This document shows, in pieces, positions 8,521-15,909 of a DNA stretch of 64,000 nt. The stretch covers positions 62,001 through 126,000 of the forward strand of contig NZ_VLKW01000003.1 in assembly GCF_007830495.1 (NCBI RefSeq), in the 5' to 3' direction. The notes beneath the pieces are model-generated. The model was not told where the DNA came from, ran no database searches, and was given only the letters and a program-made list of their open reading frames with translations. Source of the DNA: Pseudoduganella flava. GTDB taxonomy: Bacteria > Pseudomonadota > Gammaproteobacteria > Burkholderiales > Burkholderiaceae_D. The translations under genes were made by a program, and so were the position numbers. How positions within the stretch are numbered: position 1 is the stretch's first letter; every line of letters begins with the position of its first letter.

Positions 8521-10040
8521 GCGAGCCCCTCCAGCTTCCAGCCGCGGATCTCGTTCCAGCTGGGATGGTGCAGCCACAGGCTGCCGTGCCACACGAACGG
8601 CACGCAGGCTTGCGGGTGCTTCAGGCGCGCCACTTCATCCAGGATCACGTTGCGCTGGCCGATCCACTCGATCAGGGTGCGCGGCAGCACCTCGCCGGCC
8701 AGTGCCGCCTCGGCCCGGCCGGTGAACTGCTCGAAGCGCAGCACGAGGCCGGAGGGCTGGCTGCGCGTGACGGACACCGCTTCGAGCAGCGGCAGCACGA
8801 GCGCATCGCCGCGGCTCTGATCCTCGACGTCTTCGACGGCCCACGGATCGTCCTTGACCTGGTGGCCGCGGCGGAACAGCAACGTGCCGAAGCCCAGCCG
8901 CGCGCCGCCGATCGGTTCCACTTGCGGCGCACCGCCCGGCAGCTCCGTGCCCACTTCGCGGAACGCATAGCCGGCACCGTCGTTCCCGATCAGCCACAGG
9001 CGGCCGTCGCGGCTGCGCACCGGGCCGCCGAACTGCAGCCGCGGCGTCCACGGAAAGGGCCACGGCAGCCAGCGCGGCGGCTGGCCGGGGCGCCACAGCA
9101 ACTGGCCATCCTCGTGCAGCCAGTGCAGCCGGCCGTCGTAGCTGAACGGCGTCGTCCAGCCGGCCGTCGGGGCGCTAGGACCGATCTCCAGCACTTCGGG
9201 GTCGGCGCCGTCGGCCGACGCGGTCCACAGCCGCAAGCCGTCCGGCGCGACGAACGGCACGGCGATGCGGCGCCCGACCGCGCCGGGGCTGGCCGCCAGC
9301 GGCGCTTCGAACACGGCTTGCGTGCGATAGCTTTCCGCCAGCGGATTGACGATCAGCCGGTACAGGCCGCGCGCCGTGGGCACGATGCCGAATTCGCCGC
9401 GCACCGGGGATACACCCGGCGGCAGCCACGCGTAGCCGGAGGCGGCGAAGTGCAGGTCCGCACTGCCCTCCTCGGCCGTGAACACGTGCCAGCGCGCGCC
9501 CGGCGGGTCCCAGTACTGCAGTACATTGCGGGTGTAGGCCAGTGCCAGCAGCCGCTGCGCGGCAAAGCCGAAATCGGCCGCGGCGAACACGCAGACGGCG
9601 TTCGGCGGCGCCGGCATGCGCAGGTCGGCCTGGCCGACGAACGGTTCGGCGGGCCGCGTCTCCAGCGCTGCGGCCAGCGGCAGCGCCGTCTGCGGCAGGC
9701 CGTGCGGCACGTGGCGCGGCAGCGGCGCCGCATCCGCCGGTAACGGGCCGCTGGTGGCACCCCACCACGCCGAATGGGGCGCAGCGCGGGCCGGATGCAA
9801 CGGGGCGCCGCATTCGGGGCAGAACGCGAAGCCTTGCGGGTAGATCGTGGCATGCGCGCAGGTCGTCGGCAATGCGGCGCCGATCAGCTGGGCCACGTCC
9901 GGCAGCCGGGCGCGGGCCAGTTGCCAGTCGATCCGCGGCACGTCCTTGACGGCCTCGAGCACGAAGCGGGTGGACGCGGGCGTTGCCGCTTCCGTCTCCT
10001 CGCGCCACACGCTGTCCCCGGCCTGCCACCAATGCGTCAT
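8517..10040 (-). CDS. zinc-ribbon protein with propeller-like C-terminus, first gene of tubulin-like operon
   Basis: First gene of the five-gene operon, 507 residues, with no signal peptide or transmembrane helix. A Cys-rich element (a lone Cys about 61 and CPECG about 75) forms a probable zinc ribbon. The remaining ~400 residues are rich in Trp, Gly and short beta strands of the kind WLIGNDGAGYAF, RLHWLHEDGQLLW and LRLWTASADGA, which suggests a beta-propeller or repeat fold. The ATG has AAGGAT in front. The family is not recognised. The zinc-ribbon theme is shared with the last gene of the operon. Confidence 0.65.
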   Translation of the reverse strand: MTHWWQAGDSVWREETEAATPASTRFVLEAVKDVPRIDWQLARARLPDVAQLIGAALPTTCAHATIYPQGFAFCPECGAPLHPARAAPHSAWWGATSGPLPADAAPLPRHVPHGLPQTALPLAAALETRPAEPFVGQADLRMPAPPNAVCVFAAADFGFAAQRLLALAYTRNVLQYWDPPGARWHVFTAEEGSADLHFAASGYAWLPPGVSPVRGEFGIVPTARGLYRLIVNPLAESYRTQAVFEAPLAASPGAVGRRIAVPFVAPDGLRLWTASADGADPEVLEIGPSAPTAGWTTPFSYDGRLHWLHEDGQLLWRPGQPPRWLPWPFPWTPRLQFGGPVRSRDGRLWLIGNDGAGYAFREVGTELPGGAPQVEPIGGARLGFGTLLFRRGHQVKDDPWAVEDVEDQSRGDALVLPLLEAVSVTRSQPSGLVLRFEQFTGRAEAALAGEVLPRTLIEWIGQRNVILDEVARLKHPQACVPFVWHGSLWLHHPSWNEIRGWKLEGLA

Positions 10041-10117
10041 CGATCCTTGTCCATGAAGTCAATCTGTTGCGTCAATCATAACGCATATGCCTCGTGCCAA
10101 AGGGCGAAATAGGACCG

Positions 10118-10148
10118 CCAAACAAAACGCCCCGCTGAGGGCGGGGCG
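10118..10148 (-). terminator. rho-independent terminator (minus strand)
   Basis: Perfect 8-bp stem: CGCCCCGC at 10128-10135 pairs with GCGGGGCG at 10141-10148 across a five-base loop. Read on the minus strand the stem is followed by TTTTGTTT. It ends transcription of the gene at 10198-10656 and so separates that gene from the tubulin-like operon downstream. Confidence 0.85.
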
Positions 10149-10197
10149 CTGTTTCGGGACGCTTGCGTGGAAGTTGCCGGCAATTCGGCGCAGATGC

Positions 10198-10656
10198 CTA
10201 CGCGTCGCTGGCGATCGACTTTTTCGGCGGGGCCGGCGGGGCCCACGTGACGTTCTCGGTGGCCGGCGCCGTATCCATCGCATCGGAATATTCCAGCCAG
10301 CGCTTCAGGCTTTCCATCCGGCGGATGCTGATGCCCTTGCCGCTGATGTAGCCTACCTGCTCGAAATATTCGAGCTTGGTCTGCATCTTGGACGTCGTCG
10401 GCAGGTTCTCGACGAGGCGCTCGTACGCCTTGCGAGCCTTCTGCTCCCACTTCGCGAGGTTCGGTTCGTTGAAGCGGTTGCTTTCGTAGTAGATCGTCAC
10501 GCTGCGGTCGTGATTGCCGAAGCCGACCACGGCGGCCCCTTTGCGCAACGTTTCCAGCACGTCAACCTTGATGTCCGCCTTGGGCACGAACAGTGCCGCG
10601 CGGCCATCCGCATCGGGCCGTTCCTGCGGCAAGTCCTGGCCAAACGTAATGCTCAT
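10198..10656 (-). CDS. hypothetical protein, 152 residues
   Basis: Soluble, charged protein with no recognised family. It has a central YYESNRFNEPNLAKWEQKARKAYERL segment and a basic, Pro-rich tail. The start at 10656 is chosen because GGAG lies nine bases upstream; an in-frame start 16 codons earlier has no ribosome binding site and its extra residues look non-coding. The gene is monocistronic: a terminator follows about 50 bases after the stop, and the gene upstream is divergent. No function is proposed. Confidence 0.65.
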   Translation of the reverse strand: MSITFGQDLPQERPDADGRAALFVPKADIKVDVLETLRKGAAVVGFGNHDRSVTIYYESNRFNEPNLAKWEQKARKAYERLVENLPTTSKMQTKLEYFEQVGYISGKGISIRRMESLKRWLEYSDAMDTAPATENVTWAPPAPPKKSIASDA

Positions 10657-10745
10657 ACTCTGCTCCGTGGTTGCGCCGGCTTTATAATTGTTGCCGCCCG
10701 GCATAAAGTTCAGGGGATTCTACCTTGGCACCCAGCCGGCTACAA

Positions 10746-10774
10746 GATTCCGCGGTGCTTTGGGCCCGTATAAT
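10746..10774 (+). promoter_or_regulatory. possible promoter of the M29-like peptidase gene
   Basis: A perfect TATAAT lies at 10769-10774 in the divergent intergenic region, about 48 bases before the ATG at 10822. The matching -35 position (about 10746) is weak (GATTCC), so this is a -10-led call only. Confidence 0.35.
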
Positions 10775-10821
10775 GTGCTGGCCGCAACACTTTCCCGACT
10801 TTCCTTGCCTGCGCTGCAAAC

Positions 10822-11847
10822 ATGACGACCTTCCCATCTTCCGCGCTCGACGCCGCTTCCCGCAATGTGGCGGACTTGCTCGCCCATGCGATCGAACACG
10901 GCCCGGCGCACCGGGCGCTCGTCGTGTACGACACCCGCAGTGAACTGAACGCGGTGTTGACGCAAGCTTACCGCCGCGCGCTGCCGGATGGTGAATTCGT
11001 CGACTTCGATGCCGTCGGACCGGACGACGTGCTGGCCGCGTTCGAACGACTGGCGCCGGGCGACCTCGTGGTGCTGATCCAGACGACGAGCTTTCGCCTG
11101 AACGATTACCGCATCCGCATGGAGCTGTTTGCTCGCAAGCTGAAGGTGATCGAGCACCTGCACCTGTCGCGCATGCCAGGCGAACAGGGCCTCGTCTACA
11201 TCGATGCGCTGGCCTACGACCCCGCGTATTTCCGCGGCGTGGGCCATGCGCTGAAGGCGCGGCTGGACCGGGCGCAGGGCGGCGTCGTCGACAGCGGCAA
11301 CGGCGCCCTGCTGACGTTCGGGTCACCGTTCGAGGAAGCCAAGCTCAATATCGGCGACTACAGCGCGATGAAGAACGTGGGAGGCCTGTTCCCGATCGGC
11401 GAAGTGTTCACCGAGGCGCGCGACCTGGAAGCCGTCAACGGGCAGGTACGCGTGTTCGTGTTCGGCGATACGTCGTTCCGCGTCAACCGCCCGCCCGTGC
11501 CGATCACGATGATCGTCGAGCAGGGCCGCGTGACGGGGGCACTGGATGCGACGCCGGCGTTCGACGAGATGCTGTCCATCATCCGCGCCCACGAAGGCGA
11601 GGTGTGGATGCGCGAGCTGGGCCTGGGCATGAACCGCGCGTTCTCGGCGACGCGGATGGTGGACGACATCGGCACGTATGAGCGGATGTGCGGCGTGCAC
11701 CTGTCCCTCGGCGCCAAGCATGGCCAGTACCAGAAGCCGCAATTCAAGCGCAAGGACGCGCGCTACCACGTGGACGTGTTCGCGGTAACGGAAGGCGTCT
11801 ATCTGGACGGCGAGCGGATCTACGCGGACGGCGGCTGGACCGTCTGA
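10822..11847 (+). CDS. M29-like aminopeptidase/dioxygenase-fold protein
   Basis: 341 residues, resembling the M29 (AmpS/aminopeptidase T) fold, which also includes the NicX-type ring dioxygenases. A C-terminal cluster that would hold metal ligands is visible: AHEGEVWMRELGLGMNR (Glu), ATRMVDDIGTYERMCGVHLSLG (Glu and His) and KDARYHVDVFAV (His, Asp). The N-terminal half, with RALVVYDTRSE and DLVVLIQTTSF, is the domain that precedes the catalytic part in this family. Substrate unknown. No obvious Shine-Dalgarno precedes the ATG. Its last 28 bases overlap the convergent LysR gene. Confidence 0.65.
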   Translation: MTTFPSSALDAASRNVADLLAHAIEHGPAHRALVVYDTRSELNAVLTQAYRRALPDGEFVDFDAVGPDDVLAAFERLAPGDLVVLIQTTSFRLNDYRIRMELFARKLKVIEHLHLSRMPGEQGLVYIDALAYDPAYFRGVGHALKARLDRAQGGVVDSGNGALLTFGSPFEEAKLNIGDYSAMKNVGGLFPIGEVFTEARDLEAVNGQVRVFVFGDTSFRVNRPPVPITMIVEQGRVTGALDATPAFDEMLSIIRAHEGEVWMRELGLGMNRAFSATRMVDDIGTYERMCGVHLSLGAKHGQYQKPQFKRKDARYHVDVFAVTEGVYLDGERIYADGGWTV

Positions 11848-12755
11848 AGCGCGGCATCCCACGGCGGCACCGGCTGGTACTCGGCCACGAGGAAGTCGAT
11901 CAGCTGGCGCACCTTCGGCGATGGGCGCCGGCTGGCCGGATACAACGCGCTCAGGTGATTGAGCGGCAGCGTCCAATCCGTCAGCACGGGCACCAGCTTG
12001 CCCTCCTTCAGTTCGCGCCACGCGAGGAACGTGGTGCTGTAGACGATGCCCAGGCCGCGCAACGCGGCGTGGTGCAGCACCAGGCCGTTGTTCGACGTGA
12101 ACGCGGCGCGCACGTTGACGATGCGCCGCTCGTCGTCCCGCGCGAAGTGCCAGGTGGTGCCGTCGGTGAGGTGCGAGAAGTGCAGGCAGCGATGGCTGCG
12201 CAGCTCTTCCGGCTCGCGCGGCACGCCATGCGCGCGCAGGTAGTCCGGCGATGCGCACAGCACGGCGCGGCACGGCGCCAATGGGCGGATCGCCAGCGCG
12301 CGGCTGTTCGGGATGCCGCCGACGCGGATCGTCAGGTCGAAGCCGTGCGCGATCGGATCGAGCAGCGCGTCGTCCACGTGCAGCAGCGGCTGCAGGCGCG
12401 GGTGCGGCAGGCTGAAACGGGCCAGCGCATCGGCCAGCCACGTGGCGCCGAAACTGGACGGCGCCTGGATGCGCAGCGGCCCGGCAAGATCGTCGCCCGC
12501 ATGCGCGACGATGCGGGCCGCCTCCTGCGCCTGGCGCACGGCGGCACTGCACGGCTCCAGGTAAGCCTGCCCGGCATCGGTCAGGCTCACTTCGCGGGTG
12601 GAGCGGTGCAACAGGCGCACGCTGAGCTTTTCTTCCAACTGCAGGATGTGCTTCGACACCAGCGCGCGCGACAACCCGAGCCGGCGCGCTGCCTCGGAAA
12701 AGCTGCGCTGCCGGGCCACCTCGACAAAGATCTCCATCGCGCGCAGCTGGTCCAT
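11820..12755 (-). CDS. LysR-family transcriptional regulator
   Basis: 311 residues, the usual LysR length. The N-terminal winged helix-turn-helix is clear (SFSEAARRLGLSRALVSKHI, about residues 18-37), followed by the linker helix and a periplasmic-binding-protein-like effector domain. It is divergent from the dioxygenase/isomerase pair with about 100 bases between starts, and that region holds a dyad fitting a LysR box. Control of the divergent genes and of itself is therefore likely. Effector unknown. Confidence 0.9.
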   Translation of the reverse strand: MDQLRAMEIFVEVARQRSFSEAARRLGLSRALVSKHILQLEEKLSVRLLHRSTREVSLTDAGQAYLEPCSAAVRQAQEAARIVAHAGDDLAGPLRIQAPSSFGATWLADALARFSLPHPRLQPLLHVDDALLDPIAHGFDLTIRVGGIPNSRALAIRPLAPCRAVLCASPDYLRAHGVPREPEELRSHRCLHFSHLTDGTTWHFARDDERRIVNVRAAFTSNNGLVLHHAALRGLGIVYSTTFLAWRELKEGKLVPVLTDWTLPLNHLSALYPASRRPSPKVRQLIDFLVAEYQPVPPWDAALQTVQPPSA

Positions 12756-12760
12756 GGGGC

Positions 12761-12799
12761 ATTGTCAACAATTGGGCGACAATGTGTCAACACTTGACG
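12761..12799. promoter_or_regulatory. LysR-type operator between divergent genes
   Basis: ATTGTC at 12761-12766 and GACAAT at 12778-12783 form a perfect inverted repeat with an 11-base spacer. TGTCAACA also occurs twice as a direct repeat (12763 and 12785), and the second copy runs into a smaller dyad TCAA-CAC-TTGA. Dyads of T-N11-A type between a LysR gene and its divergent target are the standard binding arrangement. Confidence 0.6.
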
Positions 12800-12858
12800 G
12801 CTTTCGGTGGACAGCACCGTTCCGTACAATCGGCCCGAGCCACCTACAGGAGCAAGCC

Positions 12859-13698
12859 ATGCTGAGCGCAGCCCAGAAAGAGCAGTACCAACGCGACGGA
12901 TACATCGTCATTCCCGATTTCCAGTCGCCCGAGAAGATCGCCGCGCTGCGCGCGCGTGCCGCGCAAATCGTCGACGAATTCGACCCGGCCGTGGCCAGCG
13001 GCATCTTCACGACGAAGGACCAGGAGAAGAAGGCCGACGAGTACTTCCTCCGTTCCGACAACGCGATCCGCTGCTTCTTCGAGGAAGAGGCGTTCGGCCC
13101 GGACGGCCAGCTGCGCCAGGCGAAGGCGCTGTCGATCAACAAGATCGGCCACGCGATGCACGACCTCGATCCCGTGTTCCGTGCATTCTCCGCCGATCCC
13201 CGCCTGGAGGAACTGGCGCGCGAGCTGGGCCTGGCCGAACCGCAGGTGTGGCAATCGATGTACATCTTCAAGCAGCCGGGCATCGGCGGCGAAGTGCGCT
13301 GGCACCAGGACGCGACGTACTTCGACACGGACCCGATCAGCGTGACGACGTTCTGGTTCGCGCTGGAAGACGCGACACTCGACAACGGCTGCCTGTGGGC
13401 CGAGCCGGGCGGCCACCGCACGCCGCTGCGCGAGCGCTTCGTACGCAATGGCGACGACATCAAGGTCGAGAAGCTGGACGACACGCCGTGGCCGAACGAC
13501 AGCACGGCCGCGCCGCTCGAGTGCAAGGCCGGTGCGCTGGTGTGCTTCCACGGCCTGCTGCCGCACTACAGCGCACCGAACCGCTCGCCCGTGTCGCGTC
13601 ATGCGTACACGCTGCACGTGACGGACGGCCAGACGCGCTACTCGCCGCGCAACTGGATCCAGCGCGACGCATCGTTCCCGGTGCGGGGCTTCGTGTGA
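12859..13698 (+). CDS. phytanoyl-CoA dioxygenase (PhyH) family protein
   Basis: 279 residues. Iron(II)/2-oxoglutarate-dependent hydroxylase of the PhyH family. The metal ligands appear as the HQD of RWHQDATYFDTDP (about residues 150-155) and a distal His in CFHGLLPHYSAPN (about 233-240). The Arg of SRHAYTLHV is the likely 2-oxoglutarate contact. The ATG follows ACAGGAG at good spacing. It overlaps the next gene by four bases (GTGA), so the two are coupled; with a sugar-isomerase-like partner the pair may modify a small polar metabolite, but the substrate cannot be told from sequence. Confidence 0.85.
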   Translation: MLSAAQKEQYQRDGYIVIPDFQSPEKIAALRARAAQIVDEFDPAVASGIFTTKDQEKKADEYFLRSDNAIRCFFEEEAFGPDGQLRQAKALSINKIGHAMHDLDPVFRAFSADPRLEELARELGLAEPQVWQSMYIFKQPGIGGEVRWHQDATYFDTDPISVTTFWFALEDATLDNGCLWAEPGGHRTPLRERFVRNGDDIKVEKLDDTPWPNDSTAAPLECKAGALVCFHGLLPHYSAPNRSPVSRHAYTLHVTDGQTRYSPRNWIQRDASFPVRGFV

Positions 13699-14531
13699 CG
13701 GTGCGTTCGCCAGTGCGCGTACGCATCCTCGCGCCGCACTGGGGCAGCAACGAGCTGCCGGCCGACGTCTTCATCGACCGCGTGCTGGCGGCGGGCTTCG
13801 ACGGCATCGAGATGTCGCTGCCCGACGATCCCGCCCAGGCGGACGACTGGCTGCGCCGCATCGCCGACGCGAAGCTGGACCTCGTCGTGGCGCAATGGCA
13901 GACCGTGTTCCACCCGGGCTTCGCCGAGCACCGCGCGGCGCTGGAACGCCTGCTGACGCAAGCCTGCGCCGCCCGCCCGCTGCTGGTGAACTCGCACACC
14001 GGCAAGGACTACTACACACCGGCGCAGAACGACGAACTGCTGGCGCTGGCGGACAGCATCGCCCGCGCCCACGGCGTGACGATCGCCCACGAAATCCACC
14101 GCAGCCGCTTCTCCGGCCACCCGGCGCTGCTGCTGCCCTACCTCGAGCGGCATCCGGAGCTGGCGCTGACGGCCGACCTGTCGCACTGGTGTGTGGCCTG
14201 CGAATCGCTGCTGGAAGACCAGCCCGACACGCTGGACACGGTACTGCCGCGCGTACGCCACATCCACGCGCGCGTCGGCCATGCGCAAGGCCCGCAAGTG
14301 CCGGACTTCCGCGCACCGGAATACGCGGCCGAGCTGTCAGCGCACCTGTCGTGGTGGGACCGCATCATCGCGCAGCGCCGCGCCGCGGGGGCCGAGCTGG
14401 TCACCATCACGCCGGAGTTCGGGCCGGCGCCGTATACGTTCCGGCTGCCGTACACGCAGGAACTGGTGGCGGATGCCTGGGAGTTGAATGTGGCGATGGG
14501 GAGGGTGTTGCGGGAGAGGTACTGCAACTGA
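13695..14531 (+). CDS. sugar phosphate isomerase/epimerase-like TIM-barrel protein
   Basis: 278 residues, xylose-isomerase-like TIM-barrel (AP endonuclease 2 superfamily). Typical strand-end motifs are FDGIEMSLP, LLVNSHTGKDYYTP, IAHEIHRSRFSG, LALTADLSHWC, IHARVGHAQGP and ELVTITPEFGP, giving Glu, Asp, His and Glu metal ligands. The start is GTG at 13695, which shares four bases with the stop of the dioxygenase gene; no better start with a ribosome binding site exists. It is followed at once by a cluster of REP-like palindromes. The reaction (isomerase or epimerase) is inferred from the fold. Confidence 0.8.
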   Translation: MTVRSPVRVRILAPHWGSNELPADVFIDRVLAAGFDGIEMSLPDDPAQADDWLRRIADAKLDLVVAQWQTVFHPGFAEHRAALERLLTQACAARPLLVNSHTGKDYYTPAQNDELLALADSIARAHGVTIAHEIHRSRFSGHPALLLPYLERHPELALTADLSHWCVACESLLEDQPDTLDTVLPRVRHIHARVGHAQGPQVPDFRAPEYAAELSAHLSWWDRIIAQRRAAGAELVTITPEFGPAPYTFRLPYTQELVADAWELNVAMGRVLRERYCN

Positions 14532-14539
14532 TGGGCTTG

Positions 14540-14670
14540 TGTCCCCTGGTGCCAGGCACGAGGGGACACGGGCTCGACCACACCGCCGATGTCCCTTGGT
14601 GCCTGGCACCAGGGAACACGAGCTCATGTGTATCGCGGCATGTCCCCTCGTGCCTGGCACCAGGGGACAT
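14540..14670. repeat. cluster of three REP-like palindromes, left of RAYT gene
   Basis: Three copies of a 29-base imperfect palindrome at 14541-14569, 14590-14618 and 14641-14669. Each has arms TGTCCC(C/T)T and AGGG(G/A)ACA around an inner GTGCC/GGCAC stem, so each can fold into one long hairpin. Copies differ at the junction bases (CTGG, TTGG, CTCG) and in whether the centre reads GTGCCAGGCAC or GTGCCTGGCAC. They directly flank the transposase gene at 14772, and the same unit recurs after it and at 55.2 kb. Confidence 0.9.
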
Positions 14671-14722
14671 GGCACCGGTAAAACAGCCTCATCCGCACAC
14701 TGCGGAAAAGTTGCATTCATTT

Positions 14723-14740
14723 CGCTGAGCGAACTCAGCG
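14723..14740. promoter_or_regulatory. perfect hairpin upstream of RAYT gene
   Basis: CGCTGAG-CGAA-CTCAGCG, a perfect seven-base stem with a four-base loop, 31 bases before the RAYT start. It differs from the REP units and could be a protein- or RNA-level control site for the transposase. The role is inference only. Confidence 0.4.
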
Positions 14741-14771
14741 CTGCATGACGAGCGCGTGCTAGCTTGTTCCC

Positions 14772-15539
14772 ATGAACAGGCCCAGACGACTTCAATTTCC
14801 TGACGCGCTCTATCACGTGACGACGCGCGGCAATCGCAGGACGAACATCTTCGTCGACGATCGCGACCGGCACATCTGGCTCCGCATCCTGACGGAAACT
14901 TGTGCGCACTTCAATCTGCGCATCTACAGCCTGTGCCTGATGCCGAATCACGTCCACTTCCTGGTTCAGACACCGGAGGCGAACATCTCGGCCGCACTGC
15001 ACCGATTGAACGGCGTGTATGCACAGAAATTCAATTGGCGCCATGGGCTGACCGGGCATCTGCTGCAGGGCCGCTTCCACGCCGAACTCGTGGAACGGCA
15101 GGAACATCTGCTCGAGGTGCTGCGCTACATCGTCCTGAACCCGGTGGCTGCCGAGCTGGTCACCCATCCCGACCGTTGGCAGTGGAGCACGCACCAATGC
15201 ATCTGCGGCGCCCTGCCCCGTCCGAAGTGGCTGGATGCGGATTGGGTGCTCGGCCTGTTCACGGGTGAAGATCGTACCGAGCGCATTGGCGCGTATCGCC
15301 GCTTCGTCGAGTCCGCGATCGCGGAGTTGGCCGGTAGCGGCAAGAAACGTCCGCGCCGTGCAGTCGTCCAGGGCGACGGCGGTCCAACCTTGGATGAGAT
15401 CGAACGAACGCATCAAAGCCGCAACGCAGCCATCCTCGCCGCTTGGTACAGCGGCGCCTTTACACGCGAACAGATCGCCCGGCATTTCGGCATCTCGACC
15501 AAGACGGTCACCCGCATCACGTCTTCCGCAGGCAAATAG
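14772..15539 (+). CDS. rayT: REP-associated tyrosine transposase (RAYT, IS200/IS605-like)
   Basis: 255 residues. Y1 single-strand transposase: the HUH motif is MPNHVHFLV (His60 and His62) and the candidate catalytic Tyr is in LRYIVLNP (Tyr119). The opening RRLQFPDALYHVTTRGNRR is characteristic of the RAYT branch. A C-terminal helix-turn-helix extension (FTREQIARHFGISTKTVTRI) may bind DNA. RAYTs are domesticated, usually single-copy, and process or spread the REP palindromes that flank them; such palindromes lie on both sides here (14540-14670, 15565-15639). No terminal inverted repeats of a complete insertion sequence were seen, so this is a RAYT/REP locus and not an active IS. Confidence 0.9.
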   Translation: MNRPRRLQFPDALYHVTTRGNRRTNIFVDDRDRHIWLRILTETCAHFNLRIYSLCLMPNHVHFLVQTPEANISAALHRLNGVYAQKFNWRHGLTGHLLQGRFHAELVERQEHLLEVLRYIVLNPVAAELVTHPDRWQWSTHQCICGALPRPKWLDADWVLGLFTGEDRTERIGAYRRFVESAIAELAGSGKKRPRRAVVQGDGGPTLDEIERTHQSRNAAILAAWYSGAFTREQIARHFGISTKTVTRITSSAGK

Positions 15540-15564
15540 CCAAGCCGGCCTACTGCCGAGCTTG

Positions 15565-15639
15565 TGTCCCCTGGTGCCAGGCACCAAGGGACAAATTACG
15601 GTCGAGCACGTGTCCCCTCGTGCCTGGCACCAGGGGACA
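15565..15639. repeat. two REP-like palindromes, right of RAYT gene
   Basis: Copies at 15565-15593 and 15611-15639 of the unit with TGTCCCCT and A(A/G)GGGACA arms. The second is identical over its 29 bases to the copy at 14641-14669 on the other side of the transposase. It ends just before the promoter region of the small gene at 15688 (TATACT at 15664-15669). Confidence 0.9.
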
Positions 15640-15687
15640 CGGCCTCAGCATTAGCCGTCGCGCTATACTCCTCGATAAGGAGGTTCC

Positions 15688-15906
15688 ATGCACGAACACC
15701 GCTTCAACGTCTTCGGCAAACTGATCGCCATCACCGGCCCCCAAGCCAACCGCGAACCGTTCTACCTCGGCCCGGAAGGCAAGCGTCGCCCAGCCGATTT
15801 CGTCGTGCCGGCCGACGTGGCGGACGACGAGCTGGCCGAGTACCTCGCCGACCTGTTCCACGAGGACGCCACGCCGCGCCACAGCACCGTCGAACGGCTC
15901 GCCTGA
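15688..15906 (+). CDS. small hypothetical protein, 72 residues
   Basis: Short acidic protein with no recognised family: an N-terminal FNVFGKLIAITG stretch, then PFYLGPEGKRRPADFVVP and an acidic helix DDELAEYLADLF. Coding is supported by AAGGAGG at ideal spacing from the ATG and by a -10 (TATACT) about 20 bases before the start. It is convergent with the kinase/phosphatase gene, three bases separating the stops. Function unknown. Confidence 0.7.
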   Translation: MHEHRFNVFGKLIAITGPQANREPFYLGPEGKRRPADFVVPADVADDELAEYLADLFHEDATPRHSTVERLA

Positions 15907-15909
15907 ACC

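Noticed and set aside
14772..15539. A mobile IS200/IS605 element
   Set aside because: The gene resembles the domesticated RAYT branch, is alone, and no complete element ends are seen; it is called a RAYT locus.
14540..15639. A CRISPR array
   Set aside because: Units are palindromic, irregularly spaced and flank a transposase; no cas genes are present.
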